Shown here piece after piece: positions 10,196 through 23,640 of a stretch of 64,000 bases of DNA. Origin of the DNA: Gnetum montanum. Its lineage: Eukaryota; Streptophyta; Gnetopsida; Gnetales; Gnetaceae. Under the pieces are notes generated by a model. That model had not been told where the DNA came from and did no database searches. It saw only the letters and a program-made list of their open reading frames with translations. The DNA lies in the NCBI GenBank assembly GCA_015680685.1, contig MNCI01000556.1:623810-687809 (forward strand), written 5' to 3'. The stretch's first letter is position 1. Every line of letters begins with the position of its first letter. Made by a program: the position numbers and the translations under genes.

Positions 10196-11489
10196 GTGCC
10201 TGATTGAGAAAATCATAGTGCAAGCTACCTACTACATTTGTGTTTTCTTGGCATCCAATTCCCCGTCAATGACTATTGCATCATTCACCATAGCACTATT
10301 AGGCCTAATTAAGCCATGTTGGCCTTGGTTGGGACCATCCATCACAACCATTACCCATTGACCACTATGCTTTCCTCACCAACGCACCTTGTCCACCATT
10401 GCCCTTTTCCCATATGTCCTACTCATTACTCTAGTGCCATGTGACCACTTCCATTGTCCCATTCCAGCACCTACACTTGTTCCAAGTGATGAGAAAATTT
10501 TTCTATCAACCAATGAAATATTTCAATTTTCCATCAATTGGTAGGGAATTCAAATCTTTCTGTTAATGGATGAACAATTCAAAATTTTCATCATTTAGAA
10601 GGTTAATTTATAGTTAGGAACATGAAAAATAATTTTCAAAAATAAAAATTGATGCATTGATAGGGAATAAGATAAGAACTTTGCAATTAAGCATGGTTCT
10701 CTTGAAGTAAAACTAGGATAGATGACCTCTCATGAAGTCTTGTTTTTCATGCTAAAGATTCCAAAACTTAAAATCCATAACTCTTAATTTTGATAGTATT
10801 TTTCTATGAATGAAAAGTCTTTTCCTATAGATTTTAACGTTGCAAACATAATGGTGAAGTCAAATCCATCCCATGGAATCCCAAAATTTAGTGTTCAGCC
10901 CTTTCTCAGTATACTACCTTAAGACCCTCAAAAGCTTAATTTAGCATAACTGAAGCATATGATGTCCTTTTTCAACATATGAATAATCATTTCCAAAACT
11001 TTTAAGCCTTCTAAGCTCAATGGTGAAGACAAATTTATTATTTGGGTGCTTGATAATTCAATGACACCTTAAATAGTACCTTAAGAGACCATAACATAGA
11101 CTAGCTAGTCATACCTACCAATTTAATTATTGAGACTTAAAGTAACCTCTTCAAAATTAATATTAAGGGTTTAATCTATGTAGATAGATAATCTTAGCTT
11201 CCTAAAACTCTAGTTTTTCATTAGTACATTGCTAAAGTCAATGTTCTTAAGGGAGGTAGAAAGGTCATTAAGAATTAAATGTAGTAAATTAGTTGATCAG
11301 TTGATGTATTAGTTCAGTCAATGTATTAGTTGATGAATTTATTGATGAACAAAAATGGTCAAGAAGATGTATATCAATTCATTTTACAATTGAATCATAC
11401 AGTAAAACAATATAGAGACTCATAATCTTGTTTCAACAAGATGTATGATACCCATAAAGAGTAATGGTCTAGCAGAGAATAAAAGAATA
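10196..11489. other. Gene-free AT-rich stretch
   Basis: No supported gene. Short echoes of ATTAGTTGATG occur at 11288-11345. Nothing else is recognised. Confidence 0.4.
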
Positions 11490-12620
11490 AGAATGAAAGT
11501 TGCAATATACAACATGCTTGAAAGATCCTTAGTGAGTGAGAAAAACATTTGCTATCTCTACCATGGACCTTCAACTAGCATGAGGATCAATACCCATGCA
11601 TTTTAGTAAAGTTACAAAAGTTGGATGCTGATGTTTTATGCCTACAAGAAGTCTTTCTATGGAAAGTTCTATACTAATTGCAACTAGACTTGGAAAATAT
11701 GGGATACAAAGGTACTTATAAGCAGAATGGTTCCTAGGAAAGTTCTTCTTTTGAGCCATATACATTAGCCTATTGCAGAAATTAGAACATGGATGGTTGT
11801 GTAATCTTTTATAAAGAATTCAAGTTTGAATTTGTACAAAGATTCAAATAATGTTTAGAAAATATGTTTTTTGAAATTCCAAAACTCCATAGGATGGGAA
11901 AGAAAGAATAATAAATATTTCAAAAAAATCACATAGCCTTGGCATTGATACTAAAAATCCATCTATCAGGAATATATGTATGTATAGTCAATATATATTT
12001 AATTGGCAAATCAACATGTCTAGATATTAGACTATGTCAAGGAGCATACTTGATTAAGTAAATAGTATAAGGTTTGAAGAATAAGTTATTCCTGTCAATT
12101 ATCCTTTATGGAGACTTTAATGCAAAATTTGGAAGTAGTGTTTATCAATTCTTAAAATATGGATGTGCAAAAGAATCCTTGGAAGATGAACTTAATGTGA
12201 AGAACATGTTTCCATCAATTCAACATGAAATTCCATTAGCTAGTGCATATTCTACTTACTTCAAATCTTTAATAGATAAATTAGATCCCAGAATTCAAGA
12301 ACAAATGATGTTGATAAATAGTATTCATCAAGAATCATAGTTTACCAATTATTCTTCTATGATTAATGAGGATGGGTCAACAACATTCGTCATTGAGATC
12401 CTAGATTATATTTGGGACAATGTTCAATTCTTCCAAGTTACCAATTTAACATAGTTAATTTCTAAAGAAGAAATTGAGAAGAATCAAGACCAAGCCCTTC
12501 CATCCTGAACAAGACCATCTAATCATATATGACTTATGATAGAATTACAGTTACTTCCATCAATTCATAAGGTTGATCAAGATCAGGAAATATCTCATCC
12601 TAAATTTTATTTATAATATT
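11490..12620 (+). pseudogene. Retroposed pseudogene of a CCR4/nocturnin-type deadenylase (EEP nuclease)
   Basis: Three plus-strand frames taken together follow the exonuclease-endonuclease-phosphatase fold of CCR4-like deadenylases. KVAIYNML at about 11495 corresponds to the family's VxxYNILA. KLDADVLCLQEV at about 11610 carries the metal-binding Glu. GYKGTYKQNG and DGCVIFYKEFKFEFV follow. The open stretch 12074-12340 has GDFNAKFGSSVYQFLK (family GDFNS), then EIPLASAYSTYFKSL, then after a stop FTNYSSM, EILDYIW and ALPS-TRPSNHI (family LDYIF...LPS...PSDHI). The family shortens mRNA poly(A) tails. No introns interrupt the matching blocks, and many stops and frameshifts are present, so a processed pseudogene is likely. 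The exact parent (CCR4-4/-5 type or other) is unresolved. Confidence 0.7.
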
Positions 12621-13021
12621 ATTATTTTCTACATTATTTAATTTCTATTTTAATTAGACAAGTAAAATATCTAAGGTAATAAAAATTGTGAATAAAGGCT
12701 TTGCCTTGCCTTCACTTGGGTAACTAGATACAAGTTACACATTGTGTGACTCTAGTTAGGACTGGTGATTGATGGTTGGTAGATCTTTAATTCATCTCTT
12801 GTCATTATCATAGAAAATGAGATAAGAATTGATAAAATGATGTTTAAATATATATATTCTTCTCACATATATCTTATTTGCAAAATAAGCAAGAAAAAAC
12901 TTCAAGTTCAAAGAAGAAATCAAATTATTGGAGCACAAGAGCATAATAGAAGAACTAGATTTGGAAAAAGATTGTAAACGTGGACTCATTCAAGGATGAA
13001 AAAAACCTAAGGAGGGTAGAT
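12621..13021 (+). other. Possible 3' end of a Gypsy-type element before an LTR
   Basis: No gene is recognised. The end of the stretch (AAGGAGGGTAGA at 13010-13021) looks like a polypurine tract directly before the candidate LTR. Confidence 0.35.
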
Positions 13022-13578
13022 TGTAATGTCCCTCTTCCAAAATGGTGCTACGACATAATGAACATGATGCCTCTTCATAACAATTGGTATCGTTACCATA
13101 ACAAAACCCAAAAGGACATTTTGTAATTGAGATCTAAAAGGGTACATTGTAATAACAAATGTGTCTCTTGAAGTGACCTTTGGGGGTTTGACCTAAGGTG
13201 TTTATACTCAACCTTAGAGGTTGTGCAAGCATGGAGTGGCAAAGCTAGAAAAAGGTGAGTCACTGGAGCCAAGTGAAGCATGAAAGGATGTGAAGTAGCC
13301 ATCCCTTCTAGCTGGTTGTAGTGTTGGATTGCCTCTAAGGGATAGATGCCAAAGGAAAAAAACCCCAAGGAACACTCTTAGAGCATGATTTAGATACACC
13401 ATTCCATATTAATGAAGCATTATTTCCATTTTCCTTTTCCATTTTCCCTATTATTTTCTTTACACATAATATCAAATGTTATAGATATTTGATGTTTGGT
13501 ATATTTTCTTCTTACATATAATGTCTAATATAATGTATATTTGATGTTTGCCATGAAATATAAGAATGGGATGTCACA
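13022..13578 (+). repeat. Candidate LTR (TGTAATGTCCC...GGGATGTCACA)
   Basis: A 557-bp segment with imperfect inverted ends, TGTAATGTCCC and GGGATGTCACA, preceded by a purine tract. It has a TATA-like region and short duplicate words (ATATTTGATGTTTG) near the end. No second copy lies in the window and no target duplication is evident, so it is only a candidate. Confidence 0.45.
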
Positions 13579-14039
13579 CCTAAGTATTAGTTAGGTTCTC
13601 ATTTAATAAATTTAAAATTTTGCTAAGGATTTGTAAAGAGACCAATGGACAAACATTTCTAGTGTGCTTGTGGGATTGAAATGTTTTTTTTTTTAAACTG
13701 GAACTCATGAAAGATTATGCATAGTAGGAGATTACACTTTGTCAGTTTGGAAAGAACCCACAAAGAAATGGACACATTTGGTGGGTTTAGCAAGAATCCA
13801 ATGATTCATTTACATTGATAATTAGAAAAACATAATCTTACACATATAGCATCCAAAGACTCTTACACTAATGATGTTGCACTATTACTTCCACCTTATA
13901 TACCATTGCACCAAATGCTCACTATGGACTATCTACCACCATGATGTCAGTAACACTATCACCTTTTTAACCTTTTGTTAGAAGCTACCCATTGCATTGT
14001 GCTTGAGACCAAGGCAACTATCATGCCCATGATCATGCA
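13579..14039. other. Gene-free stretch
   Basis: No coding frame or repeat of note beyond a T-run at 13685-13695. Confidence 0.35.
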
Positions 14040-14660
14040 CAAGCATACATTATCATTATCTTAGCCTTATCTTGGCAAAATGAGGTTAGCTACATGAGTT
14101 TGTTTTTGCTTTCTGTGAATACCTTTGGGTATTTTTTCCTATCATTTTCAATTATATTTTCTCATTTTCTTTAAATGACCTTCATAAAAGAATGATGTAC
14201 TAATCTATTTTTCATATTTAATCTTCTTTTCATATGCCTAAATCATGTAAGCCCTATGTCATAACTTCAACTCTTCTTGTAATGTCTATACTATGTATTA
14301 TGGTGTAATGTATATATTATGTAGCTTATCTCTTAATTCAATAACCATATAAGCATTTTCATTTTTGCTACACTAATTACTTGTTCATGCCTCTTCACCA
14401 TATAACATAGGAGGCTTGATTGCTATACTATAAAATTTTCCTCTTAATTTTATGAGTATCCATTTTTATGTTATTACAGATAACACCACTAGCTTGGCTC
14501 TATTGTAACCATTATGACTTAATTTAATTTATAGAATTCATGATTGGAGAATTAATTCCTTATTATCATGAAATGTTTTTTATCTTAAATTATCATTTTT
14601 ATTTCATCACTATTTATATTATTTATGTTGTTGGTGAAATTACATTTCATGCTAATTTTA
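14040..14660 (-). pseudogene. RTE-type LINE 3' remnant
   Basis: Read on the minus strand, broken frames resemble the RTE protein end: KRHEQVISVAKMKMLIW, then RDKLHN, then FRHMKRRL. They align in order with the copies at 27455-28640 (minus) and 8540-8920 (plus). It is heavily decayed. Confidence 0.5.
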
Positions 14661-14846
14661 GGCCTTTTGTTCATCTAAATAGCCATTCCACCAAAAATTA
14701 TTAGAAAGTGAGTGTTTCTAAATTACTCGTAACTATTTTCAATATCTTTTCTTATGATTCTAGGTTGTTGTAATTAGCCTAGGTATGGAAGTATTCATAG
14801 TGAAGATAGGCTTTGCCACCCCACAATAGCTCTTTTACTTGGTCAA

Positions 14847-15708
14847 TGATGAGCAGCAAATATCCCTACACTTAACCATATGAGTCACTAAGTATTCATG
14901 TGTGATTTAGTTGAATTCCATGGACCCTTTGTCTTTTGGTACAGTAGCCTCTAAGAAGTGAACTTGCCCTAATAGTCATTCATTATCTTCCCAATTACAC
15001 TTGTGATATGCAAATGTGTGGTTAAGTGTAATTGAACCATATGATTTTTATTATTTTTATGTTTTATGTTTTCGATGCTTAAAATAAAGGATGAAAGAAT
15101 TAAATAATTTAATTGATAATTTAATCCAACAAACTAATCAATGTATAACTAATCCTAACATAAGCATATGGTCCCACTTTTTGTACACATCCTGAACATG
15201 TATAACACTACTAGGTTACCAAAAGTTAAGCATTACTGGGATTATCAAGTGTCATGTGTATGCTAAAGTGGTCATACTTATGTGCTTAATTAATTTCTAT
15301 TTAATTTAGCTTAATTACATAAAGCATTAAAGAAAATTTCATAAAATATTAAATGTATGAAGAAAATATTTAATCTCGTTGAAGTGCTGTAAGGTTTATC
15401 AAAAAGCTCATCTTTATTATAGCACACATTGTTGTGCTTATGTACAACAATGTTTGAATAAAGATGCATATACTTAATGACTCTAGCTATGGGTACTTGG
15501 AAAAATATTCCAACTCTGAGGGAGAAAAATTGTAAGAGCTCTACTACACTATGACAAAAAGACTTCCAAACCGTGCACCCAAGTGTTCTATTTATAGGCT
15601 AACATACATCCTATGATATCAAATATCTGACATCACTTCTTGGTCCTTGATATCAAGTATCTAGTATTAAGGCTTCAATATTGGAGCCAAAAAAAATACA
15701 CTTCATCA
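14847..15708 (-). repeat. 3' LTR of Athila-like element 1
   Basis: 862 bp, from TGATGAGCAGCAAATA to TCATCA, followed at 15709 by TATCCCCATGAC, the reversed polypurine tract. A reversed TATA (TATTTATAG, about 15589) and GATATC-like words near 15640-15690 mark U3. Confidence 0.85.
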
Positions 15709-17780
15709 TATCCCCATGACTAAATGAAAACTCATCCTTAATTAAACAAAAGGTGGAACAAGTCCCTTATAAAATATTGAGAAGGTATGGGATTATTGAC
15801 TAACATGCAAATTGACTTAGATGAAATAGATATATTCTAAGTGCCTAAGTGTATGGAATTACAATATTTTACAAAATTGGTTGTTCATGATAATAGAATT
15901 GAACACCCTGGCCAAAACTAGCTTCCAACTCCTTTGGTAGTTGAAGATTGAGGGAGAAGATTCAATGATCATGAAGGGGCCTTGTCACATGATGCTACTA
16001 CTTATTCCTTGGTGAAGATAGTCCTACTACCAATCCATGCTTCACCTTGCAATCACAACAAAATCATAGATTAGTATGCAATGTATAACTTGTAGCTTTT
16101 AGGTACCTTGTCTCATTGGCAAATATAATTTGCTATGTTGTGATTATGGTGGATTGATTCTTTTAATAGTATTTAATTTCTGTAGCTATCAAAGTGCATT
16201 GAAAGGGTTTAACTTCTTATATTGATGGTGTTAGTGTTAGTCCTTAGTTAAACCTTGTGGAAGTTAGAAAAATTTTAAAAATAATTGACCATTAAAAAAA
16301 CCTTGAGTGGGTCCCATGACATAGAGTGTACCTCTGGTAGCATGAAGACTGAAAAATGAGATGAAATGGATAAGTAATTCATCATTAAATTCTAAGAAGC
16401 CCAAATGTGATGAAATGCTTGAAGAGGATTAAAGAATTTACAACAACAACAACAACAAAAGGATTTCATTGAAAAACATTGTGAAGATGCACATAATTGG
16501 ATATCATCAATGGGGCATGCAAAAGGATTTGATTGTAAGAATGCCTAAGGATAAAGAACTTAATTCTTTCAACTAAAAGATATGCAAGTGGGTCCTCCCC
16601 AACATAGGTACATGCCATTTTATGCCATTGCATATCCTCAAAACAAGGAGTCCATAGGCCCCATGGGTGAATAATGGTTATAGAAAGTTAAGTACAAAAA
16701 CCTAGAAGAAATGACCTAAGAATTTTGACACATCAAACCGAGGCATCGAATAAGGACATAAACATTGGCAATGAGGTGAGGCATGGAAAGCATAGATGAA
16801 TGAGAGAGAGGAAGTGGAATGAAGTTCTAAATTTAGGTCACATGAAGTTCCTCATGAATTTTGTGGTTTAATAACCTAATAAAATCCATCCTTAATCTAG
16901 ACCAAAGTCAACCATGTTCAATGACTTTGCATCACCACTCTAAGACTGATCCATCCCCTAGAGACACAAGAGTGCTCCCATAGATTAATCACTATTGCTT
17001 ATGTAGAAAAATAGAGAAGCAAGAAGTGAGAAAGGTCCTTAGTAAGAGGGGATCTTCAAGGATGGGTAACATGCTTTTGAGTCCCATAACTAGTGCTTGT
17101 AGCCTATTATTCTATTCCAAGGGATGTGCTTTGAATTCCCATCATTATTTTTTTATAAGAACCATACCATGCAAAGACTTATTCAACTTCCTATTATTGG
17201 TCAATACTAAACAGTGAGAAATCCATGAAAACACTCATAAACACAATTAAGTAGAAGGGTACAAAGAGTATTGAGTCCTCTTGAAGTCACATTCTGTTCA
17301 AACCCTTGAATCCTTTTCAAGTCCAGAAACTACCAATGTCACAAGTTTGTTAAAGGTTGTTAAGGAAAGGGACCTCATACTTCGAGAACCAGAAACACCA
17401 TAAAGTTTGTGGATGGATGAATGACATGGACTCACTACCTATTTTATGAAAAAGAAACCATTTCTTAGTTATCAATAATAAAATTCAAAGCTACAATCTA
17501 GACACTAACAATCAAATAACCACATACAACATGTCCACATTAAGCAAATTGCACTATACCCTATTGGGAATAAGGCACATTATTATTAGAAAATAATAAG
17601 AAAATCACACCAAAATAAATAAAAATATACAAGAAATTGTAAAATGTTCAAGAAAAATAAAACATATTAACAAAAAATGGTGTAAAATAGTAAAAAGTAG
17701 AAAAGAAAAAACAATTTAAAAACAACAAAGTATAAAACAAAAAATAGAAGAAGCTAAGGAGCCATTTATATGATTAGTAT
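15709..17780 (-). other. Non-coding 3' spacer of element 1
   Basis: It lies between integrase and the 3' LTR. It shares blocks with the spacers of elements 3 and 4, including the purine-run block at 16587-16612. A (CAA)n run sits at 16440-16457. No ORF3 is detectable. Confidence 0.6.
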
Positions 17781-18960
17781 GGATGGACATCTTGTCCATG
17801 ACTAAGTTGAAAGGATGTGATCTAAAAAATTGAGCATGGTTGTCTATCCAAGGAGGTGTTATGACCATTGGCTTACTTATACTCATGGAAAGGTTTAATT
17901 TGTTTCATGTTGAGTAGTTGTTTCTTGTCTGGGTTCTTAGGTTTGTAGATCAACATGGCCCTAGAAGGAAAGGTTTTGGAAATAATATAAGGACCTTTCC
18001 ACAGTGTTTGAAACTTGATTCATTGTGGCATATGTGTGGAGTTCTAGTAGAGGACCTTATCTCTTGATTGAAATTTGACTTTTCTAATTCTAACATCATG
18101 GCATTTTTTATCAAATGTCTTTTGTGACTCATTAGATGATAGGGACACGAGTCAATTTTTGTCTAGTAGGTTGAGATTTATTAATATTTCTTTTTTTGCT
18201 ATACTTAAGTCAAGGTCAAGGTCATAGGCTATTGAAAGTTTACAGAGCTCAGATTCAATAGAAAGACTTGGCAATTTTTCTATACACAAGCTCATAGGAA
18301 GAGTAGCCTATAGGGAGCTTCCAGGTGGAGCGGTAGGCTTAGAGGGCATTGTTGAGTTTTGTGCTCTAATCTCTAATATATTTGTAATTGTTCTCATTAA
18401 GACCTTAGTGATTTCCCTATTTGTAACCTTAGCCTAACCTTTGGCTTGGGGATGATAAGGTGTTGTTAATTTATGCTCAACCCCCAAGCATTGTATAAGC
18501 TTCTGAGGTAGTGCCTATAGAGTGGGTTCCATTATCAAAAATTAATGCACGTGGCACACCAAACATATCTACAACATTACTGTTGTATAAAATAAGCAAT
18601 AGTAAAAGATGTATAGTTACTGATGACAACTACTTCTACCCATTTCATACAATAATCACTAGTGACTATGATTTATTTCTTTCCATTTGACATGGGTGTG
18701 ATAGGACCCATGAAGTCAATGCCCTAGATGTCAAAGGATTCTAGTGATCTCCTTGCATAGTGGCCCAAATAAGAACCCTCATGAGCATCTTGGAGAACAC
18801 ATAGTTGATCAGCATCAAGGATACACCAAAGAACTAGGCCATTAGTGCATACATTTTAAAGGTGCTCATTAGTCTCCATGAAGTGTTTCACCTTGTGAAA
18901 AAACTATTGTTTCTTCCTATGATCTAGCTCTTCTCACATCTCTTGAGTAAGAAGATTAGT
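17780..18960 (-). pseudogene. Integrase pseudogene of element 1
   Basis: It runs parallel to the integrase at 59620-60860. Recognisable pieces include the FMGPITPMSNGKK-like core start (about 18700), the IFDNGTHS-like second-Asp region (about 18530) and the C-terminal segment 17950-18132. Stops are frequent. Integrase joins element cDNA to chromosomal DNA; this copy cannot. Confidence 0.7.
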
Positions 18961-18999
18961 GAGAATGCCATCATACCATTTAGGCTTATTGGGTAATTG

Positions 19000-19560
19000 T
19001 TTAGTTATAGCCCCAACAAAGAGAAGTTCATCAAGAAACTAATCAGATAGTGTGCTTTCCTCCTCTTTTTTGTCCCATCTCAACCAAGACAAGTGGTCAG
19101 AAACCACATTCTTAGTTCCTTTTTGATCTACCATCATAAGAGAAAATTCTTGTAAGATCACCAACCATGGTATGACATGGGAGTTCACCATTGGCTTATT
19201 CATCAAGAAGAAAATTTCACTATGATCTGTGTTCATGAACACCTTGTATCCAAACACATAGGGCCTAAATTTCTCTAAGGAAAACACCACTACCATCAAT
19301 TATTTTTCTATGATGGTGTAGTTTATCTATGCACACAAAATGCTTTGGCTTCTATATTAGATGTAATAAGGATGTTTTTGATCATCCAATTGTGTAATCA
19401 TGGCCCCCAAGGCCTAATTTGATACATCCATCATGACATGAAATGCTCTAAACTAGTCTAGTGCTTGTAGACTTGGAGTTTCTATGATTTTCACCTTCAG
19501 CTGTTGGAATGCATTATCACATTTCTTGGTCCAAACAAATAGAGCATCTTTCTTTTTTAG
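19000..19560 (-). pseudogene. RNase H pseudogene of element 1
   Basis: The open stretch 19039-19299 reads MVVVFSLEKFRPYVFGYKV, then TDHSEIFFLMNKP, then DQKGTKNVVSDHLSWL. This is the Athila/Tat-type RNase H end (family KGTENxVADHLSRL). The homologous copy in element 4 is at 60880-61440. Confidence 0.75.
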
Positions 19561-20390
19561 CTAGACTAATAGTTTTATGATCTTAGAGAAATTTTCTATA
19601 AATATTTAATATTAACAAGTGTGTCCAAGGAATGACTAAACATATTTTACAATTTCTAGTTTATGGGTAATGCCTTGGATGATTCTAATCTTTTCACAGT
19701 TAATCTCAATCCTTACATGTGAGATTCTATGCCCAAACACAATGTCCTCCTAGACCATCATATGGATCTTCTATTAATTAAGCCAAACATTGGTCTCTAC
19801 ACCCATTGAGCACTTGCTCAAGATGGTCCAAGACTTGCTCAAATGTAGACCCATAGGTGGAGAATTCGTCCATGAAGACTTCCACCCTGCTATGGATTTG
19901 TTGCTAAATAATACTCAAGACTAGACATTGGAATGTGGTAGGGACATTGCATAAGAAAAATGGCATGTTTTGATATACAAAAATTCCCCAGGGACTCATG
20001 AATGTGGTTTTTTCTTGGTCTTTTAGTGCAATTTAAATTCATTTATAACCACTATAACCATCCAAAAAGATATAATAGAAATGCCCAAAAATAGTTTCCA
20101 ACACTTGATTTGTAAATGGTAATGGAAAGTGATCTTTGAATGTTACCATATTTAATAACTAGAAATTGATGCAAACCCACCACTTGCCACCTTTCTTTGA
20201 CACTATCACTAGTGGGCTAACCCACTTGCTATCTACAATGGGGTAGATGAACCTCACCTTGAGGAGTTGTTCAATTTTCTCTTTAATGATCTACTTCCAT
20301 TTGAGGTTCAACCACTGCTGTAACTACCTCTTTGGCTTCATGGCTAGATCAGTGTAGATACGATGTTGACATATCCTAGGATCAAGCCCA
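19560..20390 (-). pseudogene. Reverse transcriptase pseudogene of element 1
   Basis: Broken frames follow the RT in element 4: DKLxxWVSPLVI-like sequence near 20220, then the VCINF- and SGYN-type blocks. The FVDDFS catalytic site is replaced by a FMDEFS-like reading (about 19870), so the key Asp pair is altered. The polymerase is dead. Confidence 0.7.
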
Positions 20391-20423
20391 TGTGAGTTTG
20401 GAATATGAACAAGCAAAGGTTGT

Positions 20424-20696
20424 TTACCATCTATTGACAACTTTTAGCAACATTTCCTTTTTCTCAGGAGCAAGATTTACATTGATTATTACTAGTTTCT
20501 CATTTTTCAAGAATGCATATTCCATGTCAATTGATAGAGTTTTCAACTTAAAGAACTCTTGTTTAAAGTTTTTAGGAATTTCCAACTCTTTCCAATTGGT
20601 ATCATCAATTTTTCTAATGAAGAGTTGGTGATGAACTTTCTCTAGTTCATCCATGCCTTTCATGTAGGCACATGTTAGTCTTTCATTAGGTTCCAT
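20424..20696 (-). pseudogene. Protease-RT linker of element 1
   Basis: An open 90-residue stretch (MEPNERLTCAYMKGMDELEK...) corresponds to the linker at 62359-62646 in element 4 (MELTEGLICAYIDSIDTLEQ...). It lies between protease and RT, with no known catalytic residues. It helps align the copies. Confidence 0.65.
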
Positions 20697-20699
20697 GCA

Positions 20700-21230
20700 A
20701 AGTGTTGAGCTACTCTCAAGGTTAGCTATCAGCCACTGGGTGCCCTCTTACTTTATGACTACTATGTATAGGAACCTTTGAATTTTAGATATATTATCAC
20801 ATTGATTGCATGCTTTGATAGATACACTATTAACAACCCATATTTTCTGCACACACTTGCACCCTATATTACTATATGTGATGTATGGAAGCTTCTTCTT
20901 CTCAATATTTCTGAATGCATTTTCTTTAGAGATTTCAAGGGAAAGATATTGGATCCCGAATTGTGCATCAACAATGCTTAGCCAAGCCCTTCCCATGATG
21001 ATTGGGAAGTCCTCCTTACAATTCTCCACTTAGATCACTAGGAAATTGGTGGGGTAAAATGGTGGTTACAATGTCCTCCACCTATCCCAAGGGAATAGTG
21101 AAGCACTGATCAGCCAACCTGAGATGGATGTTACTCTTATTGAGTGGAGGCAAGTTCTAGGGTTTATACATCTCATGGAAAATCATATTAACATCAAAAC
21201 ATAAATCTATAAGATCTTTGAAAGGCTCAT
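20700..21230 (-). pseudogene. Retroviral-type aspartic protease pseudogene of element 1
   Basis: The downstream half (20748-21029: DFPIIMGRAWLSIVDAQFGI) matches the protease of elements 3 and 4. At the active site (about 21205) the reading is LIDLCFDVNMI in place of LLDSGSDVNLI, so the catalytic D-S-G is lost. Confidence 0.65.
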
Positions 21231-23640
21231 TCCTAGCGATTTGAAGGTAAATAAGGGGACTTCCAGGATCAAATAGTTTCTTGGGAAGGTGACTAGTCTT
21301 TATCCAATCAGTTACCACATGAGTTAACATGATGGTATGTACTTTGGGAGGTGTTTGATTTGAAGGGGACTTGAATGGATTAGATGTAGAGGAAGATGGT
21401 GAAGTAGGATTGCCAACTATAGGTGTATGTGAGGGTTTATTTAGGATGTTGGTTCAGAAGAAAGATCTTTTTTATGATCTAGTTTTTGAACCACTTGCCT
21501 GAGGAGCTGGCTATAAGTTAACAACCCTCATTACATTGTCTTGTTATGGCTAAGATGGAATTTCTTCTTGCATTGATAGAGTAGGTGGTAACTGGGTTGA
21601 GGATGGAGAGACATATGCAAAAGGATAAGAAGGGTAATATGAATGTGGGGACTCCCACGTAGTAGATGGAGAATGAGTTCTATGATACTTTGAAGGGTAT
21701 TAGTGATGTTGAAAAGAAACATGACTATAAGAGTTACATAGAAATATTGGTTGCTAAACATAGTACCCACATGGATCTAGCTACCTATAAGGGTACTTCT
21801 ACCTTGGTGGTGGCATGCCCCATGACTATGGGTGTTTCCATTACTAGTACTACTTATGTGATTGTGGTGGAGCCCCACTGAGATAGTATATTTGTTGTTG
21901 GTGAAACTACCTTGGATTTTCTTAAGGATAAGGCAATCTTTTGGCTCCCTACCTCCTTGCCAATCTAGGATTCATAGCATAAACCATACTCCTACAAGGG
22001 TGACATGATACGACAACATCCTTTAGAATGTTTGTATTAGTAGATGTCACATCCAACATCATCATTTAATTTTGTCTCCATAACTTCTTCTACTATAGCA
22101 GCTTTGCCCTTACCCCTTTGGTTAGGCATGTTTAGCTTTTCTCTACCTCCTGTAGTCACGATTACTACTATGCTCTCTTGATTCTTCTATGATTTTTAGA
22201 GCATTCTAGAATTTTTTATCCAAAAGTTTCCATCATTTATCAACCTTGGTGGATATATTGAAATAGATTTTTGGATTGATAAGGTTTTTCACTACACCGC
22301 CTCATTAAGTGATGAAGAATCCCTACTATATTCCTTAGAAATTTTTTTTTATCATCTCTCCTTCTTCTTTTACTACCTACTTAATCAAACTTAGGATCTA
22401 ATGGGCTCTAAGTTCTAATAGTATTGCTTGGGCATAGACCCCAAGAGTTTTTCTTATTTCTAGTCAGATCCCATCTATGATATGATGAAGTTGTTCCTAT
22501 TGAGAACAACCATGGCTAAGACATTAGGGTATGAGAGAATAGTGTCTATCCATGGTGGTATCCAAGGGTTCCTGTGTTCCTTGCTTCCATCCTTGTATCT
22601 GCCTTCTTAGATTAGACACTCAAGAGTACATTTGACATTTATCATTCTACTCCACCAAAAAATGGATTCTAGCTCCAAAGATTGATACCAACTTTCTACA
22701 GCCTTGATGAGTGTCCTAGGAAATAGCTTTAATTTCTACCAATCATTTTTAATATTCTATAAGGAATAGGCATCATGAAAGGCTTGAATATGTATTTGCA
22801 GATTAGAGTTATATCCCCCATCAAATCTAGGGATATTGTTCATGTCAATTTGCTTGATTTGACTATCTTTCACATGCCTAGTTGGAATTTTTACCACCTC
22901 TACAATATTTAGCATGCTCTAAGTTACCAACAAAGGCTCATCATCATCATTATTTTGATGATGCCTATGATTTCCTCTAGTACCCCTTCATTCATGGTGT
23001 TATCATAATATTCACCTTCATCATGGTTGTTCTTTCTATGACATTCATCAAAACCAAAAGAGGAAGAAGAAGATGCAAACAAAGAGGGTGAAGAGGGAGG
23101 AGGAATACCATGATCATGGTGTCTACCACCTCCTCTACACTTTTCATCATCACAATCATTGGATTTTTTGTCATCTTAATGCTTTCCCAATCCCTTTCCT
23201 TGACTTCCACTTTTTCTTGAACCCAGATTTTTTATAGTGGATTGCAGATTTAGGTTCAAGTTCTCATCACTAATATCAAGGGATGGAGAATCTTCATGAT
23301 GAGAACACCTAAATGAAGAATTCCCATTGTCATTTTGGAAAATAATAAGGGATTGGTGAACTATTTCTCCTTTAAAGCCTCATGATGCTTCTCCTAGTAT
23401 CAATCCTTCCTACATTATGTTTTAGTGAGATGGTAGTCTTAGTAGTTATGGTCATGCACAACATACTCTTCTTGAAGATCTTGGATACCCAACCTCCTAA
23501 GAGTTTGAAGAAGCATCCCAAACATAGATCAATTTGGAGGCATTACAATATTTCCCTTCATATCTCATCACCATAGTTGTTCCTCCTAATGTAGGATGAA
23601 TGTGAAGTTAGGCACATACCCATCAAGATGAGTATATACC
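21160..23640 (-). pseudogene. gag pseudogene of element 1
   Basis: It has the same block order as the gag at 41084-43260: acidic start, RS/RH-rich region, helical gag domain, and a proline/tyrosine-rich C-terminus with PYSYPQ-like repeats near 21590. Stops and frameshifts occur throughout. Gag forms the virus-like particle in related active elements. Confidence 0.65.
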
